A stretch of DNA of 64,000 bases. Source: Paenibacillus tengchongensis (GTDB lineage: Bacteria; Bacillota; Bacilli; Paenibacillales; Paenibacillaceae). Position numbers and translations under genes: made by a program. The stretch is taken from assembly GCF_008973665.1 (NCBI RefSeq), contig NZ_WACP01000010.1, forward strand, positions 62,001-126,000, given 5' to 3'. The notes below the pieces were generated by a model. The model did not search any database, was not told the origin of the DNA, and saw only the letters and a program-made list of their open reading frames with translations. Shown here in pieces: positions 1 through 9,019 of the stretch (positions are counted from its first letter, which is position 1; each line of letters opens with the position of its first letter).

Positions 1-219
1 GACTTCGCCTGGGCTGAAGGTGCCCGGGAGCGCCTGGACATGGAGCTCGGCATCGTCGACATCTATTATGCGGAGCTGCTCAAAGAACCTGACGAGGAGA
101 AGCGGAAAGAGGTCGAAGAGCAGTACAACCGGCGCCGTCAGGAGACTACGTGGCAATACGAACCGAAAATCGCCGTTTCCGCCGTCATTTACGGACTGTT
201 TCACCTGCGCTCCACATAG
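1..219 (+). CDS. C-terminal fragment of an unidentified protein
   Basis: The reading frame is open from the first base of the window and stops at TAG 217-219, so only the last 72 residues are visible. The fragment is charged, with a KRKEVEEQYNRRRQ helix, and ends in a short hydrophobic stretch (KIAVSAVIYGLFHL). No family is recognised. The true start lies outside the window, so length and function cannot be judged. Confidence 0.6.
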   Translation, partial: DFAWAEGARERLDMELGIVDIYYAELLKEPDEEKRKEVEEQYNRRRQETTWQYEPKIAVSAVIYGLFHLRST

Positions 220-356
220 AATGCGACCCTGTCCGCCAAAGACAGGCAAAAAAACTGTTTAATTCCGCTTACTCTGCGGACAGCATGCAACACCCTTTTC
301 AGGGCTTGTCCCCTAGAATAAATAATATATCTGTGCATAGAAAGGTGAACTGCGAC

Positions 357-1400
357 ATGATCAAAAATGCCAGGCGGCGGTCTCTGCCAGGCCGCCGCCG
401 TCTTCTGCTTGTCCTCTGTCTCGGCCTGCTCGGCGGCCAGTGGATCGCCGCCCAGCCTCAGGCGGAGGCGGCCCCGAACCCGGCCGGCCGGGCGACAGTG
501 TCCGCCGCGGTTACCGGCAATGAGCCGCTGGCTTCGCTGGCTCTGAAGCCGCTTCCAGCCTCTGCGGCGCTGCAAGCTTTCGCGCAGGAGAGCATCGCGA
601 AGCTGGCCCGGAACGCCCCCTTCACCGGCTGGAAGAATGCTGAAGCCGAGTACTTCCCCCTTGGTCCCGGAACGCACAGCTGGCTGGTCAATGTGCAGAA
701 GGACGGCCTGCGGGTCGGTTATTTAATTATCACCGCCGTACAACAAGGCGGCTATAGCCTTAGTGAATACGGGGCCGGAACGACCGGTCTCCCCTACAGT
801 CTCACCGAACTGCGCCGGGTTCTGGCGCAGGAAGCACTCATCCCTTCAGGTTATTCCGGCAAGCTTGAGCTTACCGCACTTTATGCCCCGTTGCTCCCCG
901 TATGGAAGCTTACGCTGGGGCAAGAGACGCTGTATCTCAGCGCCGCCGTTCCGGGGCTGCTGCCTTGGGACGACAGCAAGGTGCAGACCTTCTTTAATGG
1001 GCAGGCGGCTGCGGACCGGACACAGGCGGGTCCGGACGCAAGCTTCATGCCCCAACCGGCCTACCAGGGAGGCGGCGAGGATGACCCCTACGCCGATTTG
1101 CGCTGGCTGAGCGCCCCCGGGCTGGGCAAGCTCAAGGCCGCCAGCCTGAGCCTGCTGCTTGCGCAGGGGAACGCCCTGGCCTTTCAGTCCGCCGGCCGCA
1201 ATGACACGCTGGGTGCGCCGTTTATGGTTACAGGCTACCAGTGCTGGAACCCGAGAACTGCCAGCGGCGGCGCGCCGCTGATGTACGCCGCCTCCGGTCC
1301 GGGCGGCCGGCGCTTTCTCCCGCTCTCCCTGCTTGAGGAGCGGGGAACCCTGCATGCCTTGACCGCCGTCAAAGGCAATGTCGCCTCAGTGACGAAGTAG
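357..1400 (+). CDS. secreted protein of unknown function
   Basis: A 347-residue protein. The frame is open further upstream, but ATG 357 is chosen because an AAAGGTGA ribosome binding site precedes it and a signal peptide begins there: basic MIKNARRRSLPGRRR, then LLLVLCLGLLGG, then a likely AQA/AEA cleavage region near residues 33-40. The mature part is alanine- and leucine-rich with scattered aromatic residues and no recognised catalytic motif. It probably acts outside the membrane. The gene ends in the strong bidirectional hairpin at 1442-1504. Function is unknown. Confidence 0.7.
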   Translation: MIKNARRRSLPGRRRLLLVLCLGLLGGQWIAAQPQAEAAPNPAGRATVSAAVTGNEPLASLALKPLPASAALQAFAQESIAKLARNAPFTGWKNAEAEYFPLGPGTHSWLVNVQKDGLRVGYLIITAVQQGGYSLSEYGAGTTGLPYSLTELRRVLAQEALIPSGYSGKLELTALYAPLLPVWKLTLGQETLYLSAAVPGLLPWDDSKVQTFFNGQAAADRTQAGPDASFMPQPAYQGGGEDDPYADLRWLSAPGLGKLKAASLSLLLAQGNALAFQSAGRNDTLGAPFMVTGYQCWNPRTASGGAPLMYAASGPGGRRFLPLSLLEERGTLHALTAVKGNVASVTK

Positions 1401-1441
1401 CAGTACCTTTCCGGAGAACTGACGAAATCTGAGCACCATTT

Positions 1442-1504
1442 CAGCACAAATAAACCTTCCTCTATTCCGGCTGGCTCCGGCAGGGGAAGGTTTATTTAGT
1501 GCTG
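1442..1504. terminator. bidirectional intrinsic terminator
   Basis: Arms at 1442-1460 and 1485-1504 are nearly perfect inverted copies containing AAATAAACCTTCC and GGAAGGTTTATTT. A and T runs on both sides let it serve the secreted-protein gene on the plus strand and yqzE on the minus strand, whose 3' ends face each other here. Confidence 0.85.
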
Positions 1505-1509
1505 CTGCT

Positions 1510-1704
1510 TCACGATTTCTTATTGCTGCGGTTCCGGTTGCTGCGCCAGATGGACAGTCCGAGCGGCAGCATCCCGAACCACCTCTGGGACCAGGGCTGC
1601 TTGTCGGCCTTACGGCGTTCCCGGCTGGCGCGCGGGTCCTCCATGTAGTCGACTACCTTTTCGGCAATGTATTTCACCAGTTCATCACCGCTGCTTGACG
1701 CCAT
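1510..1704 (-). CDS. yqzE: YqzE family small protein
   Basis: A 64-residue protein starting at ATG 1704, six bases after a strong AGGAGGTGGGAGG ribosome binding site. The frame continues upstream without a better start. It opens with SGDELVKYIAEKVVDYMEDPR and goes on with a basic stretch and a short hydrophobic segment (RWFGMLPLGLSIW). This matches the YqzE family, found in Bacillales near competence and late-growth genes; its biochemical role is not known. No comG genes are visible here, so context adds little. Confidence 0.75.
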   Translation of the reverse strand: MASSSGDELVKYIAEKVVDYMEDPRASRERRKADKQPWSQRWFGMLPLGLSIWRSNRNRSNKKS

Positions 1705-1971
1705 GCCTCCCACCTCCTGTCTGTAACTCTTCTGTCTATAGTTTGCTCCGCAGCGGCCCCTTCTAAACCCGATGGACCTTTTCCGAATAGCTTTGGCAGC
1801 AGCGGCACAATCTATAATATATCCCCATAAAGTGGGCCACGGCATGGAGCCGGTTCATCTGCTTTGACAGAGGCTTCTATCTACACACTCTAATCGGTTA
1901 TAAAACGGTGGCGGCGGCCTCACCGCCGCTTAAGCCACCGTCCGCAGGATCTGTACAAGGAGGCTATCCGC

Positions 1972-2721
1972 TTGAGCAAACACCCTTATTCCATTAACCG
2001 CAGCCGGTTCAACCAGTTAAAGGTTCTGCTCGTTTCCGCAGCGCTGTTCACCCTGGCCGCCGGGCAAGCCGGCACTGCCGCCGCCTCCCCCGCTTCTCCG
2101 GCGGTGTCTGCGGAGAACAAGCAGCAGATGCTGGGCCATGACCAGCGCATTATTCTGATCGACGCAGGGCACGGCGGCATCGACGGCGGTACCTCGCACG
2201 GTGATATTCTGGAGAAGGATATTACACTGGCGATTTCGCAGCGTCTGTTCCTGCTGCTGCGCAGCGACGGCTTCGATGCCATCCTGAACCGCACCGGCGA
2301 TTACGCGCCCAGCGATGAGAACCGCTGGCTGCGCAGCAAATCCCGCCATCTGCGCGACCTCGCGCAGCGCAAAGAGCTGGCCGAGACGTTGCCGGCAAAC
2401 GTCGTCGTCAGCATTCACATCAACTGGGCCAAGTCGCCGTCCAAACACGGGCCGCTGGTGCTGTACCGCAAAGAAGGCCGCAGCTATATGCTCGCCCAGT
2501 CGATTCAGGACCAGCTAAACCTGCTGTATGACACCAAGGAGAACCCGCGCGAAGGCCGGCCCTTTTATCTGCTCAACAAAATAACCGCCACAACGGTAAT
2601 CGTCGAGGCGGGATTTATCAGCAGCCCTGCAGACCGCGAGAAGCTCTGCAGACCGCAGGGCCAGGAGGAACTGGCCGAGGCGATCGCCAGCGGCATTGCC
2701 GCTTATCTTATGGAAGCGTAA
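1972..2721 (+). CDS. N-acetylmuramoyl-L-alanine amidase (Amidase_3, CwlD-like)
   Basis: A 249-residue zinc amidase that should cleave the bond between MurNAc and the stem peptide of peptidoglycan. TTG 1972 is chosen because AAGGAGGCT lies just upstream. Residues 17-38 form an export signal. The catalytic domain (about 59-249) carries the family residues: zinc ligands H67 in DAGHGG, E81 in LEKD and H149 in SIHIN, and catalytic E212 in VIVEAGFIS. The length fits CwlD, the spore-cortex muramic-lactam enzyme, better than large vegetative amidases with wall-binding repeats, but a sporulation role is inference. Its 3' end overlaps the facing deacetylase gene by 14 bp. Confidence 0.88.
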   Translation: MSKHPYSINRSRFNQLKVLLVSAALFTLAAGQAGTAAASPASPAVSAENKQQMLGHDQRIILIDAGHGGIDGGTSHGDILEKDITLAISQRLFLLLRSDGFDAILNRTGDYAPSDENRWLRSKSRHLRDLAQRKELAETLPANVVVSIHINWAKSPSKHGPLVLYRKEGRSYMLAQSIQDQLNLLYDTKENPREGRPFYLLNKITATTVIVEAGFISSPADREKLCRPQGQEELAEAIASGIAAYLMEA

Positions 2722-3634
2722 GCCGCGGGCTCCACTTCCAGCGGGTCTTGACCAGTTCTGTGATGCCGACAAATTCGATGCTCTCCTTCAGCTCGGCAAC
2801 GCCGCTGCGGATACCCGCGGCGGTCTCTTTGCCCTGAATGCCGACATGGCCGATGGTAATACAGTAATTCTGCTCGAGCGCGTGATCCTTGACGAGCCGC
2901 ATCTGCTTCAGCACATGCCCGCTGTTATGGACGTCGTCGAGGAAGATGTGATTCTCCACCGGCGGAAGACCGAACCTCCGGGCCGTGGCTCCCGCAATGG
3001 AGCGGTAATTGGTATGACTGTCAACAAAGAACAATCCGCGTTCCTTGCAGACGGCCAGGATGATGCTCATCACCCGTTCGTCGCCGGTAACCTTAGAGCC
3101 CATATGATTGTTAATACCGACAGCATAGGGTACCTGGTCCAGTGCTGCTTCGACCCGCTGCCGTACCTCGGCATCGCTCATCTGCGTCAGCACCGCGCCT
3201 GGCCCCAGCCATTCCGGCTTGCCCTGGCGGGGCTCCATCGGCAGATGCACCAGCACATCGAAACCCAGCTCATGGGCCCGGCGGGCATCCTGCACCGACG
3301 TCGGGAGAAAAGGCATTACGGCGACGGTAATCTTCACCGGCAGCTTGAACATCTCCTCCGACCCGCGCATGTTGTTACCGAAATCGTCGATAATAATCGC
3401 CACCTTAGGCTTGGCCCCCGATTCTCCGTACTTAGCCGCAGAGGACTGTGCCGGAGTAGCGGCAGCGGATGGCGCCGGAGCGGACGGACCGGCAGATGCC
3501 GAACCCCAGGTAGATGACGCTTCCCCGGCCCAAACGGTAGTCCCGGCTGGCAGCAGCAGGATAAGCGCAAGCAGCGCAGCGGTCAGCTTGGATACCGGAT
3601 GACGGCGATAGTGTAATGCGTTTCTTTGCTTCAA
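2708..3634 (-). CDS. divergent polysaccharide deacetylase family protein
   Basis: About 308 residues. TTG 3634 is preferred because GGGAGGT sits seven bases upstream; a longer ATG frame (3658) would place that site inside the gene. It has a signal peptide (KLTAALLALILLLPAGTTVWA), a Ser/Ala/Pro-rich linker, then a divergent polysaccharide deacetylase domain (PF04748, the E. coli YibQ family) with AIIIDDFG, LVHLPMEP, INNHMGS and FVDSHT. It is likely an extracytoplasmic carbohydrate-modifying enzyme whose substrate is not established for the family. It converges on the amidase, which suggests a shared wall theme. Confidence 0.85.
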   Translation of the reverse strand: MKQRNALHYRRHPVSKLTAALLALILLLPAGTTVWAGEASSTWGSASAGPSAPAPSAAATPAQSSAAKYGESGAKPKVAIIIDDFGNNMRGSEEMFKLPVKITVAVMPFLPTSVQDARRAHELGFDVLVHLPMEPRQGKPEWLGPGAVLTQMSDAEVRQRVEAALDQVPYAVGINNHMGSKVTGDERVMSIILAVCKERGLFFVDSHTNYRSIAGATARRFGLPPVENHIFLDDVHNSGHVLKQMRLVKDHALEQNYCITIGHVGIQGKETAAGIRSGVAELKESIEFVGITELVKTRWKWSPRLTLP

Positions 3635-3730
3635 TATACAAACCTCCCTCATCCTCAATTATTGCTCTCATTGTTTGAAGCGGGGAGGTTAAATATGTAC
3701 AGACGCCGCGCGCAATTATTAACAGATGCC

Positions 3731-4822
3731 TTAGTCCGCCCGGTGGCGCCGGTCTGCTGCAGCAATGGCAGTATAAACATCTGCGGGGGTCACGGCAAAC
3801 GGCATGTTGCTCATCGGGCCATCAGCCGCGCAGGCCGCTTCGGCGGCAAACATCAGCCGCTCCCGGCCGGCATCCGCAAGTCCGAGCTCCTGCAGTGTAA
3901 CCGGTAAGCCCGCCGAGCGGCAGAAGTCCGCCGCTTCCCTGATTTCCGCTTCCGGGGCCCCCTCCAGCTCCAGCTGCACCAGCGTGGCGAAGGCCACCTT
4001 CTCGCCGTGCAGCAGCCGTGCGCATTCCGGCAGCACAGTCAGACCGTTGTGAACGGCATGGGCCGCAGCCAGCCCGCCGCTCTCGAAGCCGATGCCGCTA
4101 AGATAAATATTGGCTTCGATAATATGCTCCACTGCAGCCGTAACTTCTCCTGCCCGCACATCCGCCAGTGCTTGTGTCCCTTCCTGCAGCAGGGTGTCCA
4201 GGCAGGCCCGAGCTAGCGCATAGGCGGCGATGGAGCCCGTTCCTCCGGCATGGGTTAATGCCCCGCTGCAGCGGCAGGCTCTCGCCTCGTAATAGGTGGA
4301 CAGGGCGTCGCCCATACCTGCCGCGAGCAGCCGCGGCGGCGCCTTGGCGATGATATCCACATCGGCGACGACCAGGTCCGGGCTGTGCAGAAGCGGCAGA
4401 TACCGGTCGAGCACGCCGTCTTCCGTGTAAAGCACTGACAATGCGCTGCAAGGCGCATCCGTAGAGGCGACCGTAGGCACGATCACCACCGGCAGGCCGC
4501 TCAAGCGGCTGACCGCTTTGGCCGTGTCAAGCGTTTTGCCGCCGCCGATCCCGACAACGGCTTCCGCACCGCTGAGCTGCAGCTCGTCCACCAGCCGCTG
4601 CACCTGCGGGAGGCTGCATTCCCCCGTGAATTCCCGCTGGGTCAGTCCTACATCTGCAGCGGCGAACGCTTCAGCAATCGCTGGTCCATACCCTGTCACC
4701 ACAAAAGAATCCACAATCACAAAGGCATTGATTGCCCCCAGTTGGGCGCAGTAAGCCCCGAGGCGCGCGATTTCACCCCGTCCCTGAATATATTTTGCCG
4801 GTGAAACAGTAATTTGTGCCAT
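3731..4822 (-). CDS. gldA: glycerol dehydrogenase (iron-containing alcohol dehydrogenase family)
   Basis: A 363-residue protein of normal GldA length that oxidises glycerol to dihydroxyacetone with NAD. The nucleotide-binding GIGGGKTLDT (91-100) and PTVASTDAPCSA (116-127) are typical of the family. The zinc ligands expected from Geobacillus GldA fall at D172, H255 and H272. The N-terminal MAQITVSPAKYIQGRGEI supports the start; a weak GGGAGGTTG ribosome binding site precedes it. It stands alone between a wall gene and an unknown gene, with no glpF/glpK nearby. Confidence 0.9.
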   Translation of the reverse strand: MAQITVSPAKYIQGRGEIARLGAYCAQLGAINAFVIVDSFVVTGYGPAIAEAFAAADVGLTQREFTGECSLPQVQRLVDELQLSGAEAVVGIGGGKTLDTAKAVSRLSGLPVVIVPTVASTDAPCSALSVLYTEDGVLDRYLPLLHSPDLVVADVDIIAKAPPRLLAAGMGDALSTYYEARACRCSGALTHAGGTGSIAAYALARACLDTLLQEGTQALADVRAGEVTAAVEHIIEANIYLSGIGFESGGLAAAHAVHNGLTVLPECARLLHGEKVAFATLVQLELEGAPEAEIREAADFCRSAGLPVTLQELGLADAGRERLMFAAEAACAADGPMSNMPFAVTPADVYTAIAAADRRHRAD

Positions 4823-5032
4823 GACTGCACCAACCTCCCGAATCGAGTTCCCTTCATTCTAAGGAAGAATTCCGGTGGATGCTGTGAAAAATGCCCGGTG
4901 ACAGCGGTCCTGTTTTACACTTATCCGGAGCATGGCTTGCCTGCTGCAAAATCTCGATCATGTTCCGTGCCTGTGCCACTTTGTTCGGCCTGTTCGGCTC
5001 CTATTCCGAACGGTTCCATGCCTGTTTCGATC

Positions 5033-5962
5033 CTACTCCTCCAGCCGGCCGAACGCCCGCAGCAGCAGTACATTGTTAATGGCAATGACCGCCTTCCACC
5101 AGTTCTCGCTCAGGGCGAATTCCTGAGGATAGCCCTCCCAGCTCCAGGTCACATCCCAGACTCCATCGCTGTTGCGGCCGGCGAGTATGTAATCCAGCTC
5201 CCGCTCCAGCAGTGCGGCATTCGCCTTATAGCCGATACTGTTCGGTGTCTCAAAAAAAGCGGAAGGCCGGGTGCTGTATCCGCTCCAATCGGCAGCGCTG
5301 TTCCCCAGCAGACGGCTGATCCGCTCTTCTGCCGCAGCAAGCAGCCGTTCGTACGGAAACTGCTGCTGCAAGCCGCTGTGCCTGATGGATTCCAGCAGAA
5401 TCAGCAAGCATTTCAGCGGATGCCTTTCAATGTCCGGATTCTGGAGGAAACTTTCACTCAGTTCCCGGGCGATCTTTAACCCCCGTTCATACAGCCGGCT
5501 GTCTCGATCAGCAACCCGCAGAATGAACCCCGCGAGAATCGCGGACGGATTATAGTGGCTGCGGGCAGTGCTGGACGAATCGGTATGCCACCATGGTGCA
5601 TGGGGATAATCGTTGTTCGAGGGGATCACATTGTGCCAGGTGTCGCCGTCCATATCGGCGCCGCTGTCCAGATACTTCAGAATGCCCTGCACAACCGGAT
5701 GGCGGTTGTCGGTCACTTCCAGCTCCAGCAGAAGTTCAACCGCAGTGGAGGTTTGCAGCGGTGCAGAATGCGGGTTCCAGCAGTCTGGCTCCAGCGCATG
5801 GCCGAAGCCGCCGTCTTCGTTCTGATAGGCCGTCAGCGCCTCCAGCACCTCCGTCACCGGTCCTCCTGCGAAATGAACATTCCACCTGGCCATTTCCAGC
5901 TGGCGGGCGTTCCGCCGCATCCACAGCTCAATCTTTGCCAAATCCGCCTGTACTAATTTCAT
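5033..5962 (-). CDS. alpha/alpha-toroid (prenyltransferase/squalene-cyclase-like) protein
   Basis: A 309-residue soluble protein. ATG 5962 follows GGAAGGGGAAG; the frame extends about 50 codons upstream without a plausible start. Residues 50-58 contain YQNEDGGFG, the QxxDGGFG repeat signature of prenyltransferase/terpene-cyclase alpha-alpha barrels. Further helical repeats follow (ALLERELDYILAGRNSDGVW). There is no DxDD or zinc triad, so enzyme activity is uncertain. The stretch 4823-5032 downstream holds no gene. Substrate unknown. Confidence 0.7.
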   Translation of the reverse strand: MKLVQADLAKIELWMRRNARQLEMARWNVHFAGGPVTEVLEALTAYQNEDGGFGHALEPDCWNPHSAPLQTSTAVELLLELEVTDNRHPVVQGILKYLDSGADMDGDTWHNVIPSNNDYPHAPWWHTDSSSTARSHYNPSAILAGFILRVADRDSRLYERGLKIARELSESFLQNPDIERHPLKCLLILLESIRHSGLQQQFPYERLLAAAEERISRLLGNSAADWSGYSTRPSAFFETPNSIGYKANAALLERELDYILAGRNSDGVWDVTWSWEGYPQEFALSENWWKAVIAINNVLLLRAFGRLEE

Positions 5963-6141
5963 TGTCAACTTCCCCTTCCGTTGGTATGAATGTTCAAGAG
6001 AGCGGCAATTGCGCTGCCTGAATTCCATTCCATTATAAACTGCGAACTGGTGTTCTGGAACATCAAAAGTCACTATGACGAGTAATTTTTTAACAAAAAT
6101 CACAAAAGACACTCTTTGCGCCTTAGACCCTTCCGTCAGAT

Positions 6142-6170
6142 TTGGTGTTAAAACCGTGCTATTCTATACA
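6142..6170 (+). promoter_or_regulatory. sigma-A promoter for the YihY gene
   Basis: TTGGTG and TATACA are separated by 17 bp, 113 bp before the YihY start. No competing promoter is visible in the gap. Confidence 0.55.
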
Positions 6171-6282
6171 TAATTAACAATAATGTCTCAACGGCAGAGG
6201 TTTGTTCTTTTTACGGCCGTGTTAATAATACAAATATGTACATGCATAATCAAAAAGTACGCCAAAGGCCGGGGGGGAAGCT

Positions 6283-7131
6283 ATGCGCGCGAATGTCCGG
6301 GGAAGACCGCTGGATTTCATCAAGCAGCTCTATCAGCATATCAAAGCAGACGACGTACAGGGGATCAGCGCCCAGCTTACGTATTATCTGATTCTGTCCC
6401 TGTTTCCGTTCCTGATCTTCGTGATGACGCTGATCGGCTATGCCAACATTCCGCTGGAGGAACGGATTCATGAGCTGTACCGGATTATGCCGGTTGAAGC
6501 AGTCTCTATTATTGAAGAGATTCTGGCGGATGTTTCCGCCGGGCGGAATGAAGCGCTGCTCTCGTTCGGGATGCTGGCCACCCTGTGGGCCGCCTCCAAG
6601 GGGATCAATGCCGTCATCAAGGGCCTTAACCGCGCCTATGACATCGAAGAGAGCCGGGTGTTCTGGAAAATACGCGGCATCGCTCTCCTCGCTACGCTCA
6701 GCATCGGCTTTGTTGTCCTGCTAAGCATCCTTCTGCTCGTGCTGGGCAGCTGGCTGAAGACCCAATTCTTCCGGCTGGTCGATCTGCCGGTTGAATTTCA
6801 GAAGCTGTGGGATCTCCTGCAGTATATTGTGCCGCTCTTTATCTTATTTGTGGTCTTTACGCTGCTCTACTGGATTGCTCCCAGCCGCCGGCTGGCTTTG
6901 CGGGAGGTCACGCCCGGAGCGCTGTTCGCCACGGTCGGCTGGATCGCCACCTCCGTGCTGTTCTCGGTCTACGTCAATCAGTTCAGCGATTTCACCAAAA
7001 CGTACGGCAGCCTCGGCGGCGTTATGGTGCTCCTGATCTGGCTCTATATCAGCTCGATGATTATTCTGATTGGCGGCGAGATTAACGCCATCCTGCTAAA
7101 TAACGCAACCCGGCCGCCCGGCAGAAGCTGA
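6283..7131 (+). CDS. YihY/virulence factor BrkB family membrane protein
   Basis: A 282-residue integral membrane protein with about six hydrophobic segments. It starts with an amphipathic helix (FIKQLYQHIKADDVQGISAQ) and contains TYYLILSLFPFLIF and TYGSLGGVMVLLIWLYISS, which are characteristic of the YihY family once misnamed ribonuclease BN. Physiological role is unsettled; a transport or envelope function is commonly assumed. ATG 6283 follows a purine-rich GGGGGGAAG. It appears monocistronic behind its own promoter. Confidence 0.88.
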   Translation: MRANVRGRPLDFIKQLYQHIKADDVQGISAQLTYYLILSLFPFLIFVMTLIGYANIPLEERIHELYRIMPVEAVSIIEEILADVSAGRNEALLSFGMLATLWAASKGINAVIKGLNRAYDIEESRVFWKIRGIALLATLSIGFVVLLSILLLVLGSWLKTQFFRLVDLPVEFQKLWDLLQYIVPLFILFVVFTLLYWIAPSRRLALREVTPGALFATVGWIATSVLFSVYVNQFSDFTKTYGSLGGVMVLLIWLYISSMIILIGGEINAILLNNATRPPGRS

Positions 7132-7239
7132 CCGACTATCCCGCCGCCTTATAATCCCCACCGCAAAATAGAGCGGGCTCAGGGCTCTGCGCAGGGAACC
7201 GCAAAGATTTGGCACCGCACGCGGAGCCTTGCCCGTGAC

Positions 7240-7357
7240 TTGCCCGTGAAGCTGGTTCAGAGGCTTTACCGGGACCCCTGGGACCGCAATAACCCGGCCC
7301 CGATTAGTGCAGCCTTGCCGGTGAAGCCGGTTCAGGCCCGTAGGGGTCCCCGGGACC
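7240..7357. repeat. imperfect direct repeat, two copies 75 bp apart
   Basis: The copy at 7240-7260 (TTGCCCGTGAAGCTGGTTCA...) recurs at 7315-7335 with two changes. A GGGACC-rich tail follows each copy (7271-7285 and 7343-7357), and a shorter third trace lies at 7226-7239. The 290-bp gap between YihY and the FAD oxidoreductase holds nothing else besides the terminator at 7364-7402. Confidence 0.55.
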
Positions 7358-7363
7358 TGAGCA

Positions 7364-7402
7364 AGAAGAAGGCAGTCCCCGCCGGGGGGACTGCCTTCTT
7401 CT
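7364..7402 (-). terminator. intrinsic terminator of the sugar-import operon
   Basis: Seventeen-base arms (7364-7380 and 7386-7402, AGAAGAAGGCAGTCCCC and its complement) enclose a five-base loop. The hairpin lies 20 bp beyond the stop of the last operon gene, read leftward. Confidence 0.85.
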
Positions 7403-7422
7403 GCCTCGGGCACACGCCGCCC

Positions 7423-8835
7423 TCAGTGATACAGCACACCGCCGCTGCGGGTGCCGGAAGAAGAAGCGCGGCTGCTGCCCGCAGCCTCCGCCCCGGCCAG
7501 CTCCGGCAGGTAGGCGCCCTCCTCGCGCAGCCGCCGCCGCAGTGCAGGCACATCGACGGCATGCACGTCATGCCCCGGCAGCCTTGCGGCATGCGCGGCG
7601 GCGATGCCGGCGGCTTCGCCCATGGCCAGGCACACCGGCATGACCCGCACGCTGCCCTGCACCTCGCGCTCACAGGAAATCGAACGCCCGGCGACCAGGA
7701 CGTTGATGAGGCCGCGCGGCGTGAGGCAGCGGTACGGGATGCCGTGCGATTCTCCCGGGCCGTAGCGCTTAATCGTCTCGGGCTTCCCGCCTTCCTGCTT
7801 CTCCTCCTTGGCCGTGCCGTGGATGTCAATGAAATAGCTGTTGCGGCAGATCTCGTCGGCGAAGCTGGCGCGCCCGACATAATCCTCTACGCTCAGCACA
7901 TAATCGCCCGTAATGCGCCGGGTCTCGCGGATGCCCATCAGGGCGCCGGTCGCGGCGACGAACGAGCTCCCGAAGGCCGACGGCAGCGCTTCGGCCAGGG
8001 CTTCGCGGTAGACCGCCGCCAGCTTCCGGCCGTTCATCAGCGCCTCCGACACCGAGAAGGCGTCGGTGTTGTCCACATCCCAGAGATGCCCGGCGTTGAA
8101 GCCGACCGTCCGCGGTGCAATCATGTTATTGCAGATATGCGAATCGGGAATCTGCGGATATTTGCCCGAGCGCAGAATATCGAAGATCGGGCTGTTCTTG
8201 TTGTTCGCGTGCAGCAGCGGCCCGTTCAGATACGCATACTCATCGACATTCCCCAGATTGAAGCAGTGCGTGGCCGGCATCAGCTCGCCGGTCGAAGCGT
8301 CGCCCTTCAAGTATTCCGCTCCAGCCCAGGCAGCCACGTCCCCGTCGCCGGTGCAGTCGATGTATACCTTCGCCTGCAGCGCCATAAGGCCGTTCTTACC
8401 GGCAGTGACCAGCGCCGTTATACGGCCTTTGTCATCGGTTTCCACAGAACCCAGCTGGGTCAGGAACAAGACGGTCACGCCTGCCCCGCGCACCAGATCA
8501 TCGTAAATGACCTTCAGCTTCTCCGGTTCGATTGGCACCCAGTCCAGCGCATCCTCCGGCACATGCGGCATTTGCGCCTTCAGCGCCTCGAACACCTTCT
8601 GGGCCAATCCCCTATAGATAATCTTCTCATGATCCGAAAAGGGACACCAGGCCGGGACGAGCCCCGACGTCCCCATGCCGCCGAGGCTGCCCGTGGCCTC
8701 GATCAGCAGCGTCTTCGCCCCCTCGCGCGCCGCCGCGGCGGCTGCCGTACAGCCTGCCGGACCGCCGCCGACGACGATAACATCCCATTCATTACGCAGC
8801 GGTATCTCGCTCTTGCGCATCATATATGTCTTCAA
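7423..8835 (-). CDS. FAD-dependent oxidoreductase (FAD_oxidored family)
   Basis: About 470 residues. TTG 8835 is chosen because GGGAGGAG lies seven bases upstream; a longer frame to 8949 lacks a site. The N-terminal Rossmann motif DVIVVGGGPAGCTAA (residues 18-32) binds FAD, with LLIEATGSLGGMGTSG following. Later VYIDCTGDGDVAAWAG and a C-terminal VRVMPVCLAMGEAAGIAAA are typical of PF12831 proteins often encoded beside carbohydrate ABC importers. The likely job is oxidation of the imported sugar or a derivative in the cytoplasm; the substrate cannot be read. It is the last gene of the operon, separated from the binding-protein gene by 185 bp containing a long hairpin. Confidence 0.82.
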   Translation of the reverse strand: MKTYMMRKSEIPLRNEWDVIVVGGGPAGCTAAAAAAREGAKTLLIEATGSLGGMGTSGLVPAWCPFSDHEKIIYRGLAQKVFEALKAQMPHVPEDALDWVPIEPEKLKVIYDDLVRGAGVTVLFLTQLGSVETDDKGRITALVTAGKNGLMALQAKVYIDCTGDGDVAAWAGAEYLKGDASTGELMPATHCFNLGNVDEYAYLNGPLLHANNKNSPIFDILRSGKYPQIPDSHICNNMIAPRTVGFNAGHLWDVDNTDAFSVSEALMNGRKLAAVYREALAEALPSAFGSSFVAATGALMGIRETRRITGDYVLSVEDYVGRASFADEICRNSYFIDIHGTAKEEKQEGGKPETIKRYGPGESHGIPYRCLTPRGLINVLVAGRSISCEREVQGSVRVMPVCLAMGEAAGIAAAHAARLPGHDVHAVDVPALRRRLREEGAYLPELAGAEAAGSSRASSSGTRSGGVLYH

Positions 8836-8875
8836 GCCGTTCTCCTCCCGCCGGCTCCTCCGAGCCGCAAATGGA

Positions 8876-8925
8876 CAGGCCCATGGCCGTCCGGAACCGG
8901 TTGCTGTCCGGACGGCACGGGCCTG
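8876..8925 (-). other. long intercistronic hairpin without T-tract
   Basis: Inverted arms of about 20 bases (8876-8895 and 8907-8925) with 11 bases between them form a GC-rich stem between the binding-protein and oxidoreductase genes. No T-run follows on the minus strand, so it is more likely an RNA-stabilising or processing structure than a terminator. Confidence 0.6.
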
Positions 8926-9019
8926 CACTACTGGCGCTGCCTTCTTCAATCGCTGCGGTCTGCTGAATGCTGCCTGCTAACCGCCATACTATTAACGCAG
9001 TCTTCGCCGCTGTTATCTG

